Part shown: positions 13,841 through 19,070 of the stretch, one piece after another | Numbering within the stretch: the stretch's first letter is position 1 | Layout of the letters: every line of letters starts with the position of its first letter | NCBI GenBank assembly: GCA_905198755.1 | Contig: CAJKDR010000010.1 | Span: 1 to 19,070 of the forward strand | DNA: 19,070 bases | Reading direction: 5' to 3' | Origin: an uncultured Clostridiaceae bacterium | Lineage (GTDB): Bacteria; Bacillota; Clostridia; TANB77; CAG-508 | The notes under the pieces: model-generated | Seen by the model: the letters and a program-made list of their open reading frames with translations, nothing else | What the model was told of the DNA's origin: nothing | Database searches by the model: none | Made by a program: the position numbers and the translations under genes

Positions 13841-14827
13841 CTATCCTTCGTATGAACAGTATACACCAGCTAATTTGTTTTCATATACATGTCCATATAA
13901 ATTGTTGTTTCTATATTTAAACACATTGTCATCGCCATTTTGGTCTTCATCTGGTGTAAAATATTTTATGTATTGATCCATAGCTGTTACAGCTGCTGAT
14001 TTTTCTACACATAAGAAGTTTATATCTTTTCCACCTTCTACCATTTCATAGTAATCTGATGTTGATGGGTTTCCTGTTGGAGAACTTACTTTTGAATATG
14101 TACCAGAAGATTCTGTATAATAATTTTTACCAGATACAACAGCTGTATCTTTTGATTTAATATATGAATCTTTTGCCTTTTGATATCCATAGTTTTCTTT
14201 TCCACTGTTTAATGTTACTGCTGTATACATTCTTGTTTGTGGAACTTCAATTATTGTTGAAAATCTTTCCAATACCTTTTTAGATTTAGTTGTGTCTAAA
14301 TCATCAATCATTCCTTTTAATGTAGGTGTTATAAATAAAATTCTGTTTTCTGTTGAAACTTCATCTTCATCCATTTTGTTTGTACATGCTCTTAATGCTG
14401 TTACAGCTCCTGCACCATCAGAAATTGTTTCTTTCTTTAGTGAAATTCCTGCTGTACCTGATATTTTTGCAATTCTTGCAGCATCAGTTTCTGGAACTAC
14501 TTTAGTTCTTACAAATTCACTTGATAATTTAGCAAAAGGCATTCCTAATGCTTCTTGATTATCTAATCTATCAATTCTTAAATCTTGACTTCTTTCTTTA
14601 TCATATTTAATTGTTTCCCATACAAATTTTGTTGAACCTTTTGTGTATCCATCATTTCTTGAGAAATCTCCTAAACCATCCATGTCTAGTTTAGCTACTT
14701 TTATTTCTCCATTTAATCCTTTTTGTACAGTTGTTTCATCTCCATCTAATATAGATGTTTTAGCCTCATTTTTATAAACTTGGTCTAATTTTGGTAAATA
14801 AATTGTTGATATTTCAATATTGTTCAT
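13841..14827 (-). CDS. Major capsid protein, HK97-fold
   Basis: A 328-aa protein directly after the scaffold gene, with an AAAAGGAG site before the ATG at 14827. Features of HK97-fold capsid proteins lacking a cleaved delta domain: the N-terminal IEISTIYLPKLDQVYKNEAK arm, a region FVWETIKYDKERSQDLRIDR that fits the E-loop and spine, EFVRTKVVPETDAARIAKIS (spine helix), and RILFITPTLKGMIDD of the P/A domains. Residues about 223-262 (NYYTESSGTYSKVSSPTGNP and flanks) look like an inserted strand-rich loop exposed on the A domain. It forms the icosahedral shell. The gene is followed by a 52-aa gene with an 11-base gap. Confidence 0.9.
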   Translation of the reverse strand: MNNIEISTIYLPKLDQVYKNEAKTSILDGDETTVQKGLNGEIKVAKLDMDGLGDFSRNDGYTKGSTKFVWETIKYDKERSQDLRIDRLDNQEALGMPFAKLSSEFVRTKVVPETDAARIAKISGTAGISLKKETISDGAGAVTALRACTNKMDEDEVSTENRILFITPTLKGMIDDLDTTKSKKVLERFSTIIEVPQTRMYTAVTLNSGKENYGYQKAKDSYIKSKDTAVVSGKNYYTESSGTYSKVSSPTGNPSTSDYYEMVEGGKDINFLCVEKSAAVTAMDQYIKYFTPDEDQNGDDNVFKYRNNNLYGHVYENKLAGVYCSYEG

Positions 14828-14844
14828 TTTTCATACTCCTTTTC

Positions 14845-15432
14845 TTACTTTAATCCCATTGCCTTATCTATTGCATCATTATTGCTTGGCTTATTTCCTG
14901 ATGGGTCAGGGTTATATGGTGGTTTTTCTTTTGACCACTCATTTACTGTTTTCTCTACAATTCTGTCTTGAATTGTTTTTATAAGTTTTGTTTTTTCTTG
15001 TAATTGCTCTGCTGTCATATTTTCATAATCAAACAAATTTAGAAATTCTGGGTCAAATGCTGTATCTTGAGTTGTTGCTATTTTTAAAGCTTCGTCTTTT
15101 AAATCTCTAGCATTTAACTTTCTTTGCATTGCTTCATAATCTTTTTGTTGTTTTTGCAATTGATATTGTAATTTTTCAGTTTCATTCATTTGTGCTAATC
15201 TTTCAGCTTCTGACTTTTCAGCATCATTTTTTGCTTTCCAACTATCTTGTGCTGTTTGAATAGCTTTTTGAACTCTTCTGTCAAATTCCGCTTGATTTTT
15301 TCCATCTTTTAAGAAATCATCAAATGTTACAGGGTTATTGTTTGTTCCTGTATTATTTAAATTGTTTGCTCCCGCTGGTTCATTATTTGCCCCAGTATTA
15401 GCGTTATTTGGATTATTATCTTGTCCTTCCAT
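14845..15432 (-). CDS. Capsid scaffolding protein, DUF4355-like
   Basis: A 195-aa protein with the usual scaffold plan: a disordered Asn/Gly/Ala-rich start (residues 1-35), then a long charged coiled coil (about 45-125, with WKAKNDAEKSEAERLAQMNE and LQYQLQKQQKDYEAM), a helical segment around 125-165, and a short basic end (AIDKAMGLK), the type of tail that in scaffolds contacts the capsid protein. It assembles inside the procapsid and is lost on maturation. It lies 17 bases before the major capsid gene, as is standard. Start ATG 15432 has AAAAGGAG six bases upstream. No protease gene is seen nearby, so capsid maturation probably does not use a separate phage protease. Confidence 0.85.
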   Translation of the reverse strand: MEGQDNNPNNANTGANNEPAGANNLNNTGTNNNPVTFDDFLKDGKNQAEFDRRVQKAIQTAQDSWKAKNDAEKSEAERLAQMNETEKLQYQLQKQQKDYEAMQRKLNARDLKDEALKIATTQDTAFDPEFLNLFDYENMTAEQLQEKTKLIKTIQDRIVEKTVNEWSKEKPPYNPDPSGNKPSNNDAIDKAMGLK

Positions 15433-15446
15433 TTTCTACTCCTTTT

Positions 15447-15478
15447 GCCCCAGCCATTGCCTAAGCCCCAGCCATTGC
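15447..15478 (-). repeat. GC-rich 18-bp-period tandem repeat in the scaffold leader
   Basis: Two identical 14-base copies of GCAATGGCTGGGGC (minus strand; 15465-15478 and 15447-15460) are separated by TTAG. They are far more GC-rich than their surroundings and sit just upstream of the AAAAGGAG site of the scaffold gene. Each copy contains an ATG; the first reads Met-Ala-Gly-Ala-stop. The rest of the 147-base gap between 15433 and 15579 holds the terminator above, an AT palindrome at 15553-15568 and no convincing promoter (only a weak TATAAA). Confidence 0.75.
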
Positions 15479-15527
15479 GAATTTGTATTCTGTTGTTCTT
15501 TATAGCCTGCATTCAGTAAAAAGGCAT

Positions 15528-15551
15528 AAAAAATAGACGTGCGTCCACGTC
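15528..15551 (-). terminator. Strong intrinsic terminator upstream of the scaffold gene
   Basis: On the minus strand GACGTG, loop GACG and CACGTC (15536-15551) are followed by TATTTTTTATG. A GC-rich six-pair stem with a run of six U is a textbook rho-independent terminator. It separates the upstream small genes from scaffold and capsid genes. Confidence 0.8.
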
Positions 15552-15579
15552 CTAATTTATATAAATTAACTCTAATAAC

Positions 15580-15732
15580 TTATTTATCTCCGTATTCTTC
15601 AAAAAAGTTTTCACTAAATCTATATTTGATCAACCCATTTAATGGCCTTAATATTGTAATTATAGTAAATATAATCCAATACCAAGTTGGCATTTGTAAT
15701 TTAATACTTAATATTAAAACTAATAACCACAT
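15580..15732 (-). CDS. Small membrane protein (50 aa)
   Basis: The ATG at 15732 follows AAGGAGG with good spacing, two bases after the stop of the upstream gene. Residues 2-29 are almost entirely hydrophobic (MWLLVLILSI, then WYWIIFTIITIL), broken near residues 11-16 by KLQMPT, so either one long membrane helix or a short hairpin; the last 20 residues are polar and charged (RFSENFFEEYGDK). A membrane protein is unexpected between the minor head and scaffold genes. It could be a small inner-membrane accessory or a moron expressed with the late genes. I do not recognise a family. A strong terminator lies 28 bases past the stop codon. Confidence 0.65.
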   Translation of the reverse strand: MWLLVLILSIKLQMPTWYWIIFTIITILRPLNGLIKYRFSENFFEEYGDK

Positions 15733-15733
15733 A

Positions 15734-15949
15734 TTATTTTTCCTCCTTCTCTTCAAATGTTGCTACATATTTTTTCGTTATATCAAAGTTAGTTACTTCA
15801 TCTGGTGTTAATTTTGCATAAATCTCAATATTAGTAACTAATTTTAAATCATTTGCTATATCGCTTGCTCTTTTTATTAGTTCTTGTCCTATTGCTATAA
15901 TAGATTCCTTTACGTTTTCTTTTCCTGTTGGTATTAATGGTCCCTGCAT
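15734..15949 (-). CDS. Conserved small phage protein of unknown function (71 aa)
   Basis: The start is set at the ATG at 15949 (MQGPLIPTGKENVKESII) because AAGGTGG at 15956-15962 stands 6 bases before it; an ATG at 15970 seven codons upstream would sit in the terminator tail without a site. The protein has a helical N-terminal half and a strand-like centre (VTNIEIYAKLTPDEVTNFDI), then a charged tail EEKEEK whose codons also supply the ribosome site for the next gene. I recognise the TPDEVTNFD-type motif from small genes in Clostridia phage head modules, but no function is known to me. There is no signal peptide or membrane segment. Confidence 0.75.
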   Translation of the reverse strand: MQGPLIPTGKENVKESIIAIGQELIKRASDIANDLKLVTNIEIYAKLTPDEVTNFDITKKYVATFEEKEEK

Positions 15950-15970
15950 ATTTTTCCACCTTCTTTCCAT

Positions 15971-16000
15971 AATAAAAGCACCTACTTGCTAGTAAGTGCT
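15971..16000 (-). terminator. Intrinsic terminator-like hairpin after the 46-aa gene
   Basis: The arms AGCACTTACT and AGTAGGTGCT (minus strand, one G-T pair) enclose the loop AGCA and are followed by TTTATTAT. The hairpin lies at 15977-16000 and overlaps the stop codon of the 46-aa gene. The U-tract is short and interrupted, so termination may be partial. The next gene's ribosome site follows at once. Confidence 0.6.
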
Positions 16001-16139
16001 ATTTTTCTAATTCTTTTTCTAAATATTCTTTATACTCTTCTAAACTATTCCATTCATCGTAATTAAAACCTAATGGTCTTTTTCCATTCTTTTCTATATA
16101 TTTATGAATTAATTCTTTTATTTCATCTGGTATAATCAT
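15999..16139 (-). CDS. Small acidic/basic helical protein overlapping the minor head gene end
   Basis: A 46-aa protein starting MIIPDEIKELIHKYIEKNGK and ending YKEYLEKELEK. Its ATG lies 17 bases inside the end of the minor head gene, so translation is probably coupled. It looks helical at both ends with a central RPLGFNYDEWNSLEEY segment, a layout I have the impression of seeing in small genes after minor head genes of Clostridia phages. There is no membrane segment. Function is unknown. Because MuF proteins with enzymatic C-termini can be polymorphic toxins followed by an immunity gene, it could be an immunity protein, but the sequence alone does not show that. The TAG stop runs into a terminator-like hairpin. 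Confidence 0.65.
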   Translation of the reverse strand: MIIPDEIKELIHKYIEKNGKRPLGFNYDEWNSLEEYKEYLEKELEK

Positions 16140-17716
16140 TGTATAACTTCACTACCTTTTCTTTAATTTGTTTTAGCTCATTTATTGAATTTATAAGATT
16201 TAATGTATCTTGGTTTTTATTTAAATATGCTGACATTATATTTGCTGAAAGTTCCTTTTCTATTCTTGTTGAATCCTCTATCCAGTATTTACTTGAATGC
16301 ATATAGTTTCCTGATATTTTTCCATTAGTTATGGCAGAAAATATATCACTTAATGTCATATTATCTTCATATTTGCTACTTGACAATATTTTAATATACT
16401 TATCTTCATCTACATCTATTTGTAATCTTGCTCTTCTTAATTCATTGTCTATATTTAATTTATTAGATATATTATTCCTTATATCTATCATATGTATAAT
16501 TTCATGGCTTAAACTTTCAGATAAATCATAATATTTAAAGTCTGGATGGTTTGGATTTATATATATCTTATCATCATCAATACTATATCTCATTGGAACA
16601 TTTAAGCTGTTGTTTATTTTCGCGTTATCCCTTGTTAAATATCTATTAAATAATCTTTTTACATTAGAATTTAATTTTGTATTACTTAATACTTGTTTAA
16701 TATCTTTACTTATTTTAGGTATATCAAGATTATACTCTGTTTTTTCTTGTTTTTCAACTGGTGGCAAATACATTATCGTACTTCTACAGTAATGAAAATG
16801 ATGTTGTATTGGTGGAAGATTTAAGCCTAGTACTAATCCATTACATCTAATTCTTTGCATTGTTAGCTCTTTTTGTGTTTCTCCATAATACCTGTCAAAA
16901 GTATTTTCTTTATTTATATAGAACTCTTGATTGTTCAAGCTATCACACATTAGTGTGGTTTTATCATCTTCTACTGCTACAAACTTTACTTTTGCGCCGT
17001 TATCTTGTTTTTTTATTCCCTCTATTTTAGATTTATTATTCAATCCTATCATTTGCATATCTACTGCACCAGATATTTTGTTTCCATTGATATTAAGTTT
17101 TTGACTGTTTTGCCTATGTATTATATTTTGAAACTCATCAGAATCAATATTCAAATCTTTCTGTTGCTGTAAATTGATAATTGCTTGTTTATATATTTGC
17201 TCTGTATTATATCTTATTGTAGTTTGTATATATTGCTCTATAGTAAGGCCATTATAAGATATTTGCTCTAATAATGCTAGAAATAATGCCATATCTAAAA
17301 CCGATATATCTTTTTTCTTTTTTTGCACATTTAATACTTCTTTCTGTCCGTTCTTCATAATAGTAATTCATATTTTCATACATTACATTATGCTCATATT
17401 CATCTAATTTGCTCTGTTCTTCTATATATGCACTGTAAATTAATAATTCTAGTATTTCACTATTTTTAACTCTTGTTTTTCTATATATATTACTGGCTAA
17501 CATACCAAAATACCCACTTAATATTTTTTTATCTTTCCATTCTTCTATCATAGTATTTATTCTTTGTTTTGTTTTTGTATTTGCAATGCTATAGATATTC
17601 TCTGATGTAAAATTAAATGTATCAAATAGTTCTTGTAGTCTATTTTGAGTCTGTTTCGATGTTCTAGTATATAGTTGTTTTAATTGCTTCATATAATTGT
17701 CGTGTTTTTCCCACAT
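16123..17716 (-). pseudogene. Minor head protein, MuF/SPP1 gp7-like with C-terminal zincin-like domain, split by a one-base frameshift
   Basis: Two overlapping frames look like one gene. The first (17252-17716, 154 aa, good AAAGGAG site) begins MWEKHDNYMKQL and contains a helical region ending NYYYEE. The second (16123-17358) continues GQKEVLNVQKKKK and holds the MuF core with QHHFHYCRS. Skipping the single base at 17350 joins them into a 530-aa protein. The ATG at 17358 has no ribosome site. MuF proteins sit inside the capsid near the portal and assist head assembly or enter the cell with DNA. The C-terminal part contains HEIIH (fused residues about 404-408) and a downstream KYWIEDSTRIEKELSAN segment, as in zincin metallopeptidases; Glu about 488 is a possible third zinc ligand. 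Whether the shift is a mutation, a sequencing error or a programmed +1 event cannot be told here. Confidence 0.8.
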
Positions 17717-17727
17717 ATAAAACTCCT

Positions 17728-19070
17728 TTATTCTTTACTAACTTGTTTATTAACTTCTTTTTCTTGTGCTTTCTTGTTATCTGCTGTTAGTTTTTGTGCT
17801 TTCTGTGTATCTGTCAAATCCGTTACTTTATCATCTTGTTTGTTTTCCTTATTATCTTGCTCTACTCCTACTTGTCCCATCATTTGCATTTGTTGTAAAT
17901 TCTTTTGAATATTTTCTTCATTTTGTTTATCTATTTTTTCTAATTCTGAATTACTATCTAAGTCATCTGGTAACATATCTATAATTGATGCGTCACTTAA
18001 TAATCCTCTTAACTTTAATGCTCTTGTTGTCTCTGTATCTTTATCAGTTGGTAGATTTCTTTGTAAATCTATTTTTATGCTTCTAAAATCATAAGATTTA
18101 TGTTTTCTTTTATTTATTCTGTCTATTATTGTTTCCCATCTTCTTAACATTGCTTGTTTAAAATGTTTATCTGCATCAGTTATCATTTGCTCTAATGCAA
18201 AGAATTTTCTGTCTAATGCACTTGCATTGTCTGCATTTGTAAATCCTAAATCTGTTATATTTGGTACTCCACTAATCATAGCAATTAAATCAATTAATGT
18301 CTTTTTATGGTTTTGTAAAGCCGTATCTTGTACTGTTTTTTCTACCCATGCTATATCTCCTGTATTATCTGGTGTATAAAATACTCCCATTTTTAATAGT
18401 GTTTTATCTTCTTCTTCTCTAGCTTTATTTAGTACTTGCTTTTCTTGTCCATTCTCATCAAGCTCTGGAACACCATTTTTGTCTAGCTTAGTAACCATTA
18501 ATTCATTTTGTGGAGCATATCCTGTTATTTTTAATTTTGCTTCATCATTATATTGAAATGTATTTCTACTGTTTTGTACTACTCTTTCATAAGCACAAAT
18601 TAAAGAGACTACCAATTCAAAACTTGATAGTCCCATTTCATTTTCTATTGCTATACAAGGAAGCATGTTCCATTTTCCTTCTTCAGCTTTTGCTTTATCT
18701 TCCTGTAACCTTGTATAATCATCAGGAGTTGGAGAATAATATTTTTTGCCATTTATTGTGGTTAATTCTACAATTGTTATATCTGCACCATTTTTGTCCT
18801 TTTCTGTCCATTTTCTTAACTGTCCTATTTGTCTTACTGGTGTTGAATAATCAAATATCCCTATTGTATTTAATGCACTTTGTTTAGTATATACTATTTC
18901 ATTATCATCATTCTCATACAATATTTCATAGCATGCTCTCATTCCAAAATAATCAAATGCTAAATCAAAAAATTCTGTTGAATCATCGTTGTATTTACTT
19001 ATATAATCTATTAATGTTCTTAATTCTTCATCTTTATTCGTATCTGTATTGAATATTTTATTAAATAATT
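17728..19070 (-). CDS. Phage portal protein, SPP1 gp6-like (5' end outside window)
   Basis: This is the ring protein at the capsid vertex through which DNA is packaged and ejected, and to which the connector binds. The frame is open from the right edge to a TAA at 17728, giving about 446 visible residues. An ATG at 18942 is only an internal methionine: the frame stays open upstream with sensible protein (for example TEFFDLAFDYFGMRACYEIL) and there is no ribosome site in front of it, so the N-terminus is missing. The stretch with VRQIGQLRKW, the WNMLPCIAIEN segment followed by a helical stem region, and the polar, glutamine- and lysine-rich tail match the SPP1-type portal family as I know it. 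It is followed 11 bases later by the minor head protein gene, the usual order. Family assignment is by recognition, not by alignment. Confidence 0.85.
   Translation of the reverse strand, partial: LFNKIFNTDTNKDEELRTLIDYISKYNDDSTEFFDLAFDYFGMRACYEILYENDDNEIVYTKQSALNTIGIFDYSTPVRQIGQLRKWTEKDKNGADITIVELTTINGKKYYSPTPDDYTRLQEDKAKAEEGKWNMLPCIAIENEMGLSSFELVVSLICAYERVVQNSRNTFQYNDEAKLKITGYAPQNELMVTKLDKNGVPELDENGQEKQVLNKAREEEDKTLLKMGVFYTPDNTGDIAWVEKTVQDTALQNHKKTLIDLIAMISGVPNITDLGFTNADNASALDRKFFALEQMITDADKHFKQAMLRRWETIIDRINKRKHKSYDFRSIKIDLQRNLPTDKDTETTRALKLRGLLSDASIIDMLPDDLDSNSELEKIDKQNEENIQKNLQQMQMMGQVGVEQDNKENKQDDKVTDLTDTQKAQKLTADNKKAQEKEVNKQVSKE

Noticed and set aside
13370..13920. Two overlapping plus-strand open frames opposite the adaptor and HeH-like genes
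   Set aside because: Both are Phe/Leu/Ser-rich mirror translations of Lys/Glu-rich minus-strand genes and lack ribosome sites.
15553..15568. AT-only palindrome TAATTTATATAAATTA before the scaffold leader terminator
   Set aside because: Low-complexity AT palindromes are common here; no link to a promoter or operator can be shown.
15539..15811. Plus-strand open frame of 90 codons over the small head genes
   Set aside because: It lies opposite two minus-strand genes with good ribosome sites, starts within the terminator hairpin and has no site of its own.
16123..17358. The 411-aa minor head frame as a separate gene with its own start at 17358
   Set aside because: No ribosome site, long overlap with the upstream frame, and clear continuity of a single protein when one base is skipped.
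1..19070. tRNA genes, CRISPR arrays, insertion sequences, riboswitches
   Set aside because: No cloverleaf with conserved TTC arm, no regularly spaced repeats, no transposase motifs and no long structured leaders were seen on either strand.

Overview
The window is one strand of a late (structural and lysis) gene module of a siphovirus-like temperate phage or prophage. Every convincing gene lies on the minus strand, so transcription runs from the right edge (about 19070) to the left edge. The DNA is very AT-rich, arginine appears to be written mostly as AGA, Shine-Dalgarno sites are strong (AGGAGG type), and the proteins resemble those of Clostridia-type phages. A spore-forming low-GC Firmicute host is therefore likely; this is inferred, not proven. 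Integrase, repressor and terminase are not in view.

Reading in the direction of transcription: (1) DNA-entry and head genes. These are an SPP1-type portal that runs off the right edge, a MuF/SPP1-gp7-type minor head protein broken by a one-base frameshift and carrying a C-terminal HExxH zincin-like domain, a 46-aa gene overlapping its end, a 71-aa conserved phage protein, a 50-aa membrane protein, a scaffold, the major capsid protein and a 52-aa HeH/LEM-like protein. (2) Head-tail joining: adaptor, head-closure, gp10-like and tail-terminator proteins. (3) Tail: tail tube protein, tail assembly chaperone G and its -1 frameshifted T extension, then the tape measure, a short distal-tail-like protein, a hub/tail-tip protein, a large modular baseplate or fibre protein and a small fibre-tip protein. 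(4) Lysis: a holin-like protein and a membrane-anchored C39-type endolysin with two SH3 modules, closed by a UUCG terminator.

Two genes do not belong to virion assembly. Between the tail chaperone and the tape measure sit a 97-aa unknown gene and a membrane-anchored PH-like plus SHOCT protein. They form a self-contained cassette with their own promoter and their own terminator. The promoter carries two perfect, tandem copies of the Spo0A box TTGTCGAA one helical turn apart, and a -35/-10 spacing of about 21 bp, like the Spo0A-activated spoIIG and spoIIE promoters. This is the most interesting signal in the window: a prophage cargo unit apparently wired to the host's sporulation or stationary-phase master regulator.

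Other notable points are at least four intrinsic terminators inside what should be a single late operon (implying readthrough, attenuation or antitermination), a very stable hairpin inside the holin gene, a GC-rich tandem repeat before the scaffold gene, and the frameshift in the minor head protein gene. No RNA gene, CRISPR array, transposon or insertion sequence was seen. The only gene-free stretches are under 150 bases and are described individually.
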